From Magnetovibrio sp. PR-2 (lineage in GTDB: Bacteria; Pseudomonadota; Alphaproteobacteria; Rhodospirillales; Magnetovibrionaceae): a stretch of DNA of 64,000 nt. Both the position numbers and the translations under genes were made by a program. The stretch spans positions 109,501 to 173,500 of the forward strand of contig NZ_JBAHUR010000005.1 in the NCBI RefSeq assembly GCF_036689815.1, read 5' to 3'. Position 1 is the first letter of the stretch. Each line of letters starts with the position of its first letter. The notes under the pieces were generated by a model. It was not told where the DNA came from. It searched no databases and saw only the letters and a program-made list of their open reading frames with translations. Of the stretch, positions 7,780-15,545 are shown one piece after another.

Positions 7780-9627
7780 ATGTCATGGGCTAAACGAATT
7801 CTCCGCGTGAACCTGTCAGAAGGCACGTGCGCAGAAGAACCGCTCAACATGGAGTGGGCAAACCAGTACTTAGGCCAACGCGGTCTCGCGACCAAGTATC
7901 TCACCACGGAAATCGATCCGAAAGTTGATCCGCTGTCGCCTGACAACAAGCTGATCATCGCCACCGGACCTTTAACCGGAACGGCGGCATCTACAAGCGG
8001 GCGCTGGTCCGTTATCACCAAGGGCGCGCTGACGGGGGCTATTGCGTGCTCAAACTCGGGCGGTTTCTTCGGGGCTGAACTTAAGTTCGCCGGATGGGAC
8101 ATGATCATCTTCGAAGGCAAAGCACCAAACCCGGTGTATCTGTTGATCCAAGATGACGAAGCCAAATTGGTTGACGCATCCGACTATTGGGGTCGCACGG
8201 TTTGGGATACGGAAAAAGGTCTCAAAGCCGAATACCAAGACCCGCAAATGCGTGTTGCCTCCATTGGTCAAGCGGGTGAGCAAGGCGTGAAGTTCGCCTG
8301 TGTGGTGAACGATCTTCACCGCGCGGCTGGGCGCTCCGGCGTGGGTACGGTGATGGGTTCGAAGAACCTCAAAGCCATGGCCGTTCGCGGCACCAAAGGT
8401 GTCGCGGTCGATGATCCGGCTGCGTTTGTGAAAGCGACTAACGACGGCAAAGCTGTGTTGGCTGAAAACGCAGTGACGGGTGAAGGCTTGCCTGCGTTGG
8501 GCACACAGGTGTTGATGAACGTCATCAATGAAACGGGTGCGTTACCGACCCACAACTTCAAAGACGTTCAGTTCGACGGTGCGGCGGATATCTCCGGCGA
8601 AGCCATGCAAGAGCCGCGTCGCTCCGACGGTAAGCCGAACCTGACGCGCAATGGTGCGTGCTTTGGCTGCACCATTGGCTGCGGGCGGATTTCCACCATC
8701 GACCCGGAACACTACACGGTCAAAGACCGCGAACAGTACCAGATCGCTTCCGGCGGTTTGGAATACGAAGCGGCTTGGGCCTTGGGTGCTGCGACGGGCA
8801 TCAATGATTTGGATGCGTTGACGTTTGCCAACTTCATCTGCAACGAACAAGCGTTCGATCCCATCTCGTTCGGCGCAACGGTCGGTGCGGCGATGGAGCT
8901 TTATGAGATGGGCGTTCTCACCAAAGAACAAACCGGTGGGATCGATCTCAGCTGGGGCAACGCCGAAGCGCTGACCACCTTGGCCGAGTTGACGGGCCGG
9001 GGCGAAGGCTTCGGTGCGGAAATCGGTTTGGGTTCTAAGCTGCTGACCGAAAAATACGGCCATCCGGATCTGTCCATGTCTGTCAAAGGCCAGGAATTCC
9101 CGGCCTATGACGGGCGCGGTATCCAGGGCATGGGCTTGACGTATGCCACGTCCAACCGCGGCGCGTGTCACTTGCGCTCTTATACTGTGGCGTCGGAAAT
9201 TCTGGGCATTCCGGAAAAAACCGATCCGCTGTCCAGTGACGGCAAAGCGGGCTTGGTCATCGCGTTCCAAGACGCCACCGGTGCGGTGGACAGCGCTGGC
9301 ATCTGCGTGTTCACCACGTTCGCGTGGTCCTTGGACAACATCGCCCCGCAAATCGATGCGGCGTGCGAAGGCGACTGGTCGGTGGACAAGCTGTTGGAAG
9401 TGGGTGAACGCATCTGGAACTTGGAACGCAAGTTCAACCTGGACGCAGGCTTTACGGGCAAGGACGACACCTTGCCCAAACGCCTGTTGAAAGATGCAGC
9501 CAAAACCGGACCCGCCGAAGGCAAGGTCAACGAACTGGGTAAAATGTTGCCGGAATACTATTCGCTGCGCGGATGGACCGACGACGGTGTGCCCACCAAC
9601 GAAACCTTGAACCGCTTGGCTCTCTAG
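7780..9627 (+). CDS. aorB: Tungsten-containing aldehyde:ferredoxin oxidoreductase, catalytic subunit
   Basis: 615 residues. Oxidises aldehydes to carboxylic acids, or the reverse under strongly reducing conditions, with a W-bis-pyranopterin cofactor. Family hallmarks seen: an N-terminal AOR domain (NSGGFFGAELKFAGWD), the pterin and cluster binding region with CFGCTIGC (C-x2-C-x3-C) at about residues 292-299, and a later cysteine in DSAGICVF that would complete the [4Fe-4S] site. Start ATG 7780 was chosen for the GGGAGG site and the family N-terminus (SWAKRILRVNLS). It is followed by a strong terminator, which may make expression of the downstream aorC-aorD genes separate or reduced. Confidence 0.92.
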   Translation: MSWAKRILRVNLSEGTCAEEPLNMEWANQYLGQRGLATKYLTTEIDPKVDPLSPDNKLIIATGPLTGTAASTSGRWSVITKGALTGAIACSNSGGFFGAELKFAGWDMIIFEGKAPNPVYLLIQDDEAKLVDASDYWGRTVWDTEKGLKAEYQDPQMRVASIGQAGEQGVKFACVVNDLHRAAGRSGVGTVMGSKNLKAMAVRGTKGVAVDDPAAFVKATNDGKAVLAENAVTGEGLPALGTQVLMNVINETGALPTHNFKDVQFDGAADISGEAMQEPRRSDGKPNLTRNGACFGCTIGCGRISTIDPEHYTVKDREQYQIASGGLEYEAAWALGAATGINDLDALTFANFICNEQAFDPISFGATVGAAMELYEMGVLTKEQTGGIDLSWGNAEALTTLAELTGRGEGFGAEIGLGSKLLTEKYGHPDLSMSVKGQEFPAYDGRGIQGMGLTYATSNRGACHLRSYTVASEILGIPEKTDPLSSDGKAGLVIAFQDATGAVDSAGICVFTTFAWSLDNIAPQIDAACEGDWSVDKLLEVGERIWNLERKFNLDAGFTGKDDTLPKRLLKDAAKTGPAEGKVNELGKMLPEYYSLRGWTDDGVPTNETLNRLAL

Positions 9628-9646
9628 AGCTTTAGGCTTCAATCGC

Positions 9647-9687
9647 GGCCCCGCCCGTCTGTAACAGGGCGGGCGGGGCCTTTGTTT
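9647..9687 (+). terminator. Strong hairpin terminator after aorB
   Basis: A perfect 11-bp GC-rich stem: GGCCCCGCCCG (9647-9657) pairs with CGGGCGGGGCC (9670-9680) and is followed by TTTGTTTG. It lies inside the cluster, between the catalytic and FAD-subunit genes, so it may set subunit ratios. Confidence 0.85.
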
Positions 9688-9724
9688 GAAGCGTGGTGCG
9701 TTTGATGGATTTGGGAGAACTCTC

Positions 9725-10954
9725 ATGAAACATGTCATTCTCGGTGCGGGGCCTGCGGGCGTGATCGCTGCGGAAAACCTGCGCAAGGCCGACCCGTCGG
9801 CGCACGTGGTGTTGATCGGTGGGGAAGACAAACCGCCGTATTCGCGCATGGCTATTCCCTATGTGCTCACCGGAAAAATTGAAGAACAAGGCACCTATCT
9901 GCGCAAAACGGACGGCCACTATGCAGACAAAGGCATTCAGTACGTCCAAGGCCTCGCCAGCACAGTCGACAGCGTAGGTAAAACTGTTACCTTGCAAGAC
10001 GGCCAAAGCTTTGATTACGACAAGCTGTTGGTCGCGACAGGGGCAACGCCGATAACCCCACCCGTTCCGGGCTTGGATTTGGACGGCGTCCATCACTGCT
10101 GGACCTTGGACGATGCCGAATACATCGCTGCGCGCGCCCAAAAGGGTACGAACGTCGTATTGATGGGCGCGGGCTTTATTGGTTGTATTATTCTGGAAAG
10201 CTTGGTGGAGCGCGGCGTCAACTTGACCGTCGTCGAAGCCGAAGACCGCATGATTTCCAAGATGATGGACACGACAGGTGGCGAAATGTTGAAAGCTTGG
10301 GTGGAAAAACAAGGTGTGAAGTTGCTCACCTCCACCAAAGTGACAGGTGTGGCACAAGATGGCGATGCCTTAAAGGTGTCCACCGATCAAGCGGGTGATC
10401 TCCCAGCTGATCTGGTGGTGGTGTCCGTCGGCGTCAAACCCAACACCGCCTTCTTGGATGACTCTGGGGTTGAGGTCGCTACGGGCATTAAAGTGAATGA
10501 CCGATTGCAAAGCTCAGTCCCCGATATCTACGCCGCTGGCGACGTGGCTGAGGGCCCGGACTTCGGCGGTGGTTTTCAGGTTCATGCCGTTCAGCCCACG
10601 TCCGCCGAACACGGGCGCATTGCGGCACTGAACATGACGGGGGCGGATGTGAAGTATCACGGCTCGCTGATCATGAACGTGCTGGATACGCTGGGCCTGA
10701 TCTCTGCGTCCTTTGGGCACTGGATGGGTGAAGATGATATGGCGGTGAAGATGGACCATGACGAACACCGCTACACCAAGCTGGCGTTCCATGGCGACCA
10801 CATCGTCGGCGCGCTGTCTCTTGGGCGCACAGATCAAATCGGCGTGCTGCGCGGCTTGATCCAAAGCCGGGTGAAATTGGGGGCGTGGAAAGAAAAACTC
10901 AAACAAGATCCAAGCCGCATTGCTGAGGCATACGTGGCTTGCACGCAGAAATAA
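9725..10954 (+). CDS. aorC: FAD/NAD(P)-dependent oxidoreductase of AOR cluster
   Basis: 409-residue pyridine-nucleotide disulfide oxidoreductase-type flavoprotein, without the redox cysteine pair. FAD site GAGPAGVIAAENL at the N-terminus, NAD(P) site VLMGAGFIG near residue 150, second FAD motif DIYAAGDVAEG near 277. In AorABC complexes this subunit couples the ferredoxin subunit to NAD. Start ATG 9725 is chosen because it begins directly with the FAD fold and follows a GGGAG site. MoaD-like aorD follows after 15 bp. Confidence 0.82.
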   Translation: MKHVILGAGPAGVIAAENLRKADPSAHVVLIGGEDKPPYSRMAIPYVLTGKIEEQGTYLRKTDGHYADKGIQYVQGLASTVDSVGKTVTLQDGQSFDYDKLLVATGATPITPPVPGLDLDGVHHCWTLDDAEYIAARAQKGTNVVLMGAGFIGCIILESLVERGVNLTVVEAEDRMISKMMDTTGGEMLKAWVEKQGVKLLTSTKVTGVAQDGDALKVSTDQAGDLPADLVVVSVGVKPNTAFLDDSGVEVATGIKVNDRLQSSVPDIYAAGDVAEGPDFGGGFQVHAVQPTSAEHGRIAALNMTGADVKYHGSLIMNVLDTLGLISASFGHWMGEDDMAVKMDHDEHRYTKLAFHGDHIVGALSLGRTDQIGVLRGLIQSRVKLGAWKEKLKQDPSRIAEAYVACTQK

Positions 10955-10969
10955 ACAGAACGGACCTAC

Positions 10970-11221
10970 ATGCAGATCACCATTAAACTTTACGCCTCAT
11001 TGGATAAATACCTGCCCGCAAATGCGGAAAAAAACATCGCCGAACTCACGGTGGATGAGGGCTCAACGGTCATGGACGTCATCAAGTCCTTGAGTTTGCC
11101 ACAAGAACATTGTCATCTGGTGTTGGTGGAAGGCGTCTATGTCTCGCCTTCAGAACGTGACACCCGCCCGATGGCCGAAGGGGAAGCTTTGGCCATCTGG
11201 CCTCCTGTTGCAGGTGGATAA
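10970..11221 (+). CDS. aorD: MoaD/ThiS-family sulfur carrier protein
   Basis: 83-residue ubiquitin-fold protein ending in the required Gly-Gly (PPVAGG), which is adenylated and thiocarboxylated to supply dithiolene sulfur for molybdopterin. Location behind the AOR genes suggests a dedicated MoaD for tungstopterin synthesis. The stop codon is separated by one base from the start of the next gene. Confidence 0.85.
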   Translation: MQITIKLYASLDKYLPANAEKNIAELTVDEGSTVMDVIKSLSLPQEHCHLVLVEGVYVSPSERDTRPMAEGEALAIWPPVAGG

Positions 11222-11222
11222 G

Positions 11223-11585
11223 ATGACGGACGACAACAGCCCTAAACACCCAGCCGGTCCGCGCGTGCGCATTTTGCTGGGTGGGGCTACGGCGTTGGGC
11301 CCGGGCAAGGTGGGACTTTTGCAAGCCATAGAAAAGTGCGGATCGATTTCCAAAGCGGCCAAAGACATGGGCATGAGCTATCGCCGCGCCTGGATGTTGG
11401 TGGACACCATGAACGATTGTTTCACCGATGACTTGGTGGTCACCGCCACGGGCGGCAAAGGTGGTGGCGGTGCGAAGGTGACAGCGCTTGGGCTCGACGT
11501 GATCGCGCGTTATCAGGACATGGAAGCCAAGGCTGCAGCCTCTATTGCTCAAGAGGCGTTAGAGATGGGCAAGTTATTAAAGTAG
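11223..11585 (+). CDS. ModE-like winged-helix regulator (N-terminal domain only)
   Basis: 120 residues matching the DNA-binding half of ModE: ALGPGKVGLLQAIEKCGSIS followed by KAAKDMGMSYRRAW (helix-turn-helix). It lacks the C-terminal Mop/TOBE molybdate-binding domains. Short ModE-like proteins often sit with Mo/W enzymes. It is probably co-transcribed with aorD and may regulate the AOR cluster or respond to oxyanion status through a partner; ligand sensing by itself is unlikely. Confidence 0.8.
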   Translation: MTDDNSPKHPAGPRVRILLGGATALGPGKVGLLQAIEKCGSISKAAKDMGMSYRRAWMLVDTMNDCFTDDLVVTATGGKGGGGAKVTALGLDVIARYQDMEAKAAASIAQEALEMGKLLK

Positions 11586-11590
11586 GCGTC

Positions 11591-11612
11591 ATTGCTTCGC
11601 TGCGCTCGCAAT
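11591..11612. repeat. Short REP-like palindrome at the IS left flank
   Basis: ATTGC (11591-11595) pairs with GCAAT (11608-11612) around a GC-rich core of the CTTCGCTGCGCTCG type, 6 bp after the ModE-like gene. Such small palindromes are common intergenic repeats, and IS110 elements often insert near them. Whether it belongs to the host or the element is not visible here. Confidence 0.4.
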
Positions 11613-11846
11613 TGTCTGTTCCAACTATCGTATATTGATGGAGTTCCGCTTAATGCGGGATGCCTTGGTCCAGGCGGCCGCCTGGACCAAGGCGCGGATT
11701 GGTAGACCGTCTCGCAATGGGGCATATCGCCCGCCGTCATCAGGGTCGCCAGTCCGCTTCCCTTTCACCGCTTGAAGAGTTGAAAGGACCCCTGCGCTGT
11801 CGCGCACGTCCGCAGACAATCCCAAGCCAAAAGAGGATATACGATC
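11613..11846 (+). ncRNA. Candidate bridge-RNA region of the IS110 element
   Basis: IS110-group elements are known to encode a structured bridge RNA in the non-coding end upstream of the transposase gene. This 234-bp stretch has no credible gene and contains a 32-bp perfect palindrome and further short repeats, so it is the expected place. Assignment is by position only; loops matching target and donor were not resolved. Confidence 0.35.
11662..11693. repeat. 32-bp perfect palindrome inside the IS 5' non-coding region
   Basis: GCCTTGGTCCAGGCGG (11662-11677) is followed immediately by its exact reverse complement (11678-11693), with no spacer. It could be a structural arm of the element's RNA, a recombinase site or a host palindrome used as target. 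Confidence 0.9.
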
Positions 11847-12809
11847 ATGACGCCAAGCTCCACAGTGCCCCTTCGCTTTATCGGTTGCGACGTTGGTAAG
11901 CACGAAATCGTTGCTTTTGATACCGCCCGTAACACGACCCTGTGCATTCCCAATACGCCTAAAGACCTAAGCCGTTTCGCCCACACCTTAGACGCACAGA
12001 GTTTCGTCGTGTGCGAAGCCACCGGTGGTTATGAGGCCGCTCTGCTGGAGGCCTTGCTCGCCGCCCGTGTGCCCGCACACCGCGCGGATGCGCGTAAAGT
12101 CAAAGCCTTCATCCGCTCTTTCGGAACGTTGGGCAAAACCGACGCTATTGATGCCAAAGCCTTGGCCCGATACGGTTGTGAGCGCTATACCAAGCTCCCC
12201 CTTTGGCATGCTCCAGATAAACACCGCGCCAAACTCCAAGCTTTGGTGTTGGTGCGCAGTGACTTGGTTAAAGAGCGAACCGCTTACACCAACCGCCTGA
12301 AAGCCCCCGGTGGGTTGCATGGAGCAGCGTATCTGAAGAAGGTTTGTGCGACCATCGAACGCCAGATCCAGGCCGTTGAACGCGACATCGCCGCCCTGGT
12401 CGAAGACCATGAGGCGTTGGCACAAAGCGCACGTGTCTTACAAAGCATCGTGGGCATTGGCCCGACGTCGGCCATGGCCTTGATTGCTTTGATGCCTGAG
12501 TTGGGTGGACTAAATCGTCGCCAAGCCGCCGCTTTGGCCGGACTTGCCCCGCATCCCTTTGAGAGTGGTACGGCAAAAGGCTACCGCAAGACCCGGGGCG
12601 GGCGACCGGAGGTCAAGCGCGTCCTGTTCATGGCCGCTCTCAGCGCCGCAAAGCACAACCCGGAACTCAAGACATTCCATCAAAGACTTTGCAAAAACGG
12701 CAAAAAACCGATCGTGGCCATAACAGCCGTCATGCGCAAACTCATCATCATCGCCAACGCAAAAATTAGAGATGAGATCAAAATTCAGGGGAAATACGAA
12801 CTGAGTTGA
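11847..12809 (+). CDS. IS110-family transposase (DEDD recombinase)
   Basis: 320 residues. N-terminal RuvC-like DEDD domain: Asp in FIGCDVGKHE, Glu in CEATGGYEA, Asp pair in KTDAIDAKALA. C-terminal Transposase_20 domain: SIVGIGPTSAMALIA and FESGTAKGYRKTRGGRP, where the serine after Glu corresponds to the conserved nucleophile region. It looks full-length and undamaged, so the element may be active. The start ATG 11847 follows AAGAGGATAT as a weak ribosome site. Confidence 0.93.
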   Translation: MTPSSTVPLRFIGCDVGKHEIVAFDTARNTTLCIPNTPKDLSRFAHTLDAQSFVVCEATGGYEAALLEALLAARVPAHRADARKVKAFIRSFGTLGKTDAIDAKALARYGCERYTKLPLWHAPDKHRAKLQALVLVRSDLVKERTAYTNRLKAPGGLHGAAYLKKVCATIERQIQAVERDIAALVEDHEALAQSARVLQSIVGIGPTSAMALIALMPELGGLNRRQAAALAGLAPHPFESGTAKGYRKTRGGRPEVKRVLFMAALSAAKHNPELKTFHQRLCKNGKKPIVAITAVMRKLIIIANAKIRDEIKIQGKYELS

Positions 12810-12815
12810 TGACGG

Positions 12816-15545
12816 TTAAGTGTGCACCTCAATCTTCACCGCACAATACTTTAACTCTGCAATCTTGCCGAACGGATCCAGTGCCGGGTTGGTGAGTAGG
12901 TTTGCCGCAGCTTCCCGAAACGCAAACGGTAAGAACACGACCCCTTCGGGCACGTCCGTGTCGGCCCGTGTCATGGCACAAAGCGATCCACGACGGCTGG
13001 ACATGGTGACATGGTCTCCAGCATGAATGCCCAGCTTTTTAATCTCCAAAGGATGAAGCGCGATGGTGGGGCCGGGCTCTATGGCATTGAGCACGCTGGC
13101 CCGGCGTGTCATGGAACCTGTGTGCCAGTGTTCCAACATGCGTCCCGTGGTCAGCACAAACGGATAGGCTTCATCAGGTTCTTCATCGGGGGGCAACACA
13201 TCGGCAGGTACCAATTTGGCCTTACCTGTGGTGGTCGGGAAACCATCACCGAATAACACGGGGCTTCCGGGATCGGTTTCGTTGGCGCAGGGATAAGTCA
13301 CGAACCCTTCGCTGCCCAAGCGCGCATGGGTGATGCCCGCGTGCGACGGCATCACCTGACGCATTTCGGTGAACACATCGGCGGCGGTGGGATAGTTCCA
13401 GTTCAGTCCTAAACGTTTGGCGAGCTCTTGAATGATCCAAAGGTCTTCGCGGGCGTCACCTGGGGGCGGGACCACCTTGCGGCCCAACTGCACTTGGCGG
13501 TTGGTGTTGGTGAAGCTGCCGTCTTTTTCATAAAACGTGCTGGCCGGCAAAATGACGTCGGCAAACGCTGCGGTTTCGGTCATGAAGATGTCTTGCACCA
13601 CCAAGTGATCCAGGCTTGCCAATGCCTTGCGCGCTTTGTTCAAATCCGGGTCTGACATGGCCGGGTTTTCGCCTTGGATGTACATAGCGCGGATGTCGCC
13701 GGCTAAGGCTGCGTGCATGATTTCAACCACCGTCAGACCAGGCTCTGGATCGATTTTTGTTCCCCAGGCATCTTCAAACCGTGCACGCCCTCTGTTGTCT
13801 CCAACAGGTGTGTAGTCGGGCAAGACCATGGGGATGAGGCCCGCGTCCGACGCCCCTTGCACATTGTTTTGACCACGCAGGGGATGCAGGCCCGCACCGG
13901 ACTTGCCGATGTTGCCCGTCAAGGTCGCTAAAGCAATCAAACAGCGCACATTGTCTGTGCCGTGGGTGTGTTGCGACACGCCCATGCCCCACAAGAATAA
14001 AGTGCTATCCGCTTTGGCGATGGTGTGGGCGAGGGTGCGGATGGTTTCCGCGTCAATGTCGCAACGTTCCGCCATGCGTTCCGGGCTGAAGGATTGGATG
14101 TGGATGCTGAAATCTTCAAAGCCTTCGACGAACTGCTCGACATAATCTTGGTCCACCAAGTCGTCATTAACGACCACGTGCAAGATGGCGTTGAGCAAGG
14201 CGACATCGCTGCCGGGCTTGAACTGAACCATGTGATCCGCGTGACGGCTGAGGGCTTGCCCACGCGGATCCATGACAATCAAAGTCGCGCCATTGCGTTT
14301 GGCGTCTTTGATAAAGGTTGAAGCAACCGGGTGGTTCTGCGAAGGACGTGCGCCGATGACGACGATAACGTCGGCTTGATCGACATCGGTAAACGGAGCC
14401 GTGACCGCACCGGATCCGATGCCTTCCATGAGGGCTGCGACGGACGAGGCATGACACAGGCGCGTGCAGTGATCGACGTTGTTGGTTTTAAGCGCCGTGC
14501 GGATCAGCTTTTGAAAAAGATAAGCTTCTTCGTTGGACCCTTTGGCCGACCCAAAACCGGCCAAACTTGATGGGCCGAATTCTTCTAGGCTGCTTTTCAA
14601 ACGCTCTGCCGCGAAGTCCAGTGCTTCGTCCCAATTGGCTTCGCGGAACTGCGCCCTCACATCCCCGCCGTCGAGGATTTCCGGGTCTTTGCTTGCACCT
14701 TCAAGACGGATCAATGTGCGCGTGAGGCGTTCGGGGTTGTGGGTGTAATCAAAGCCGAAGCGTCCTTTGACGCACAAACGGTTTTGGTTGGCCGGACCAT
14801 TGCGCCCTTCGGCGTAGACGATTGTTCCGTCCGCCACGTGGTAGGTCAGCTGACAGCCCACACCGCAATAGGGACACAAGGATTCCACGGTCTCGGTCGT
14901 GATGTCGGGATCAAGCCCTTTGGGGCTCAACGCACCCGTCGGACACGACTGCACACATTCACCGCAGGCCACGCAAGAGCTTAAGTCGAGTGCATCGCCT
15001 TGGTCGAACACGATGCGCGTGTCTTTGCCGCGTCCTTCAAGGCCGATGACGGCGTTTGTCTGAATTTCTCCACATGCCCGCACACAGTTGGTGCACAAAA
15101 TGCACTTCGCCATGTCCACATCAATGGCGGGGTGGCTGGTGTCTGGTCGGACGGCATCGGCGCGGGGTTGGAAGCGTGTGTCTTTGACGCCCATGTCTTG
15201 CGCGAGCTCCTGAAAGCGGTTGGCAGGTGCATAGCTTGAGCGATCTAAGTTTGGCCGGTCCGCCAACAACAGCTCCATCACATGGTCGCGGGCTGATTGG
15301 GCGCGTTCGGAATGTGTGGTGACGATCATGCCTTCGCCAGGTGTTCGTTTGCAACTGGCGGCCAAGGTGCGTTCGCCTTCGATCTCGACCATGCACAAAC
15401 GGCAGCTTCCGTCATCGCGGTATCCTGCGTTAAGCCCCGAACACATGCCGGGGATCCGAAGGCCCAAACGTTCGGCACAGTCCTTGATGGTTTCGCCGTC
15501 CAGAGCGTCAACTTCGATGTCGTTGAGAAGGAATGTGGTGCTCAT
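12816..15545 (-). CDS. fdhA: NAD-dependent formate dehydrogenase, alpha (catalytic) subunit
   Basis: 909 residues; oxidises formate to CO2 at a Mo- or W-bis-MGD centre. Domain order: N-terminal [2Fe-2S] domain (CSGLNAGYRDDGSCRLC), ferredoxin domain with two [4Fe-4S] motifs (CILCTNCVRAC, CVACGECVQSC), then the molybdopterin oxidoreductase fold with its own cluster (CPYCGVGC). The metal ligand is Cys364 followed by His (TRLCHASS), so it is a cysteine and not a selenocysteine enzyme. The stop codon lies 6 bp from the IS110 transposase stop on the other strand. It overlaps fdhB by 4 bp (ATGA). Confidence 0.94.
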   Translation of the reverse strand: MSTTFLLNDIEVDALDGETIKDCAERLGLRIPGMCSGLNAGYRDDGSCRLCMVEIEGERTLAASCKRTPGEGMIVTTHSERAQSARDHVMELLLADRPNLDRSSYAPANRFQELAQDMGVKDTRFQPRADAVRPDTSHPAIDVDMAKCILCTNCVRACGEIQTNAVIGLEGRGKDTRIVFDQGDALDLSSCVACGECVQSCPTGALSPKGLDPDITTETVESLCPYCGVGCQLTYHVADGTIVYAEGRNGPANQNRLCVKGRFGFDYTHNPERLTRTLIRLEGASKDPEILDGGDVRAQFREANWDEALDFAAERLKSSLEEFGPSSLAGFGSAKGSNEEAYLFQKLIRTALKTNNVDHCTRLCHASSVAALMEGIGSGAVTAPFTDVDQADVIVVIGARPSQNHPVASTFIKDAKRNGATLIVMDPRGQALSRHADHMVQFKPGSDVALLNAILHVVVNDDLVDQDYVEQFVEGFEDFSIHIQSFSPERMAERCDIDAETIRTLAHTIAKADSTLFLWGMGVSQHTHGTDNVRCLIALATLTGNIGKSGAGLHPLRGQNNVQGASDAGLIPMVLPDYTPVGDNRGRARFEDAWGTKIDPEPGLTVVEIMHAALAGDIRAMYIQGENPAMSDPDLNKARKALASLDHLVVQDIFMTETAAFADVILPASTFYEKDGSFTNTNRQVQLGRKVVPPPGDAREDLWIIQELAKRLGLNWNYPTAADVFTEMRQVMPSHAGITHARLGSEGFVTYPCANETDPGSPVLFGDGFPTTTGKAKLVPADVLPPDEEPDEAYPFVLTTGRMLEHWHTGSMTRRASVLNAIEPGPTIALHPLEIKKLGIHAGDHVTMSSRRGSLCAMTRADTDVPEGVVFLPFAFREAAANLLTNPALDPFGKIAELKYCAVKIEVHT

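Larger units (their letters stand above)
11586..12815 (+). mobile_element. IS110-family insertion sequence (ends not defined)
   Basis: A 320-codon DEDD transposase is preceded by 261 bp without a gene. IS110-group elements lack terminal inverted repeats and usually make no target duplication, so the ends cannot be placed by eye. The element must fit between the ModE-like gene (stop 11585) and the fdhA stop (12816). It separates the AOR cluster from the formate dehydrogenase genes. Confidence 0.75.

Noticed and set aside
14440-14470. Selenocysteine in the formate dehydrogenase
   Set aside because: The catalytic position is an in-frame TGT (Cys364); there is no internal TGA and no need for a SECIS element.
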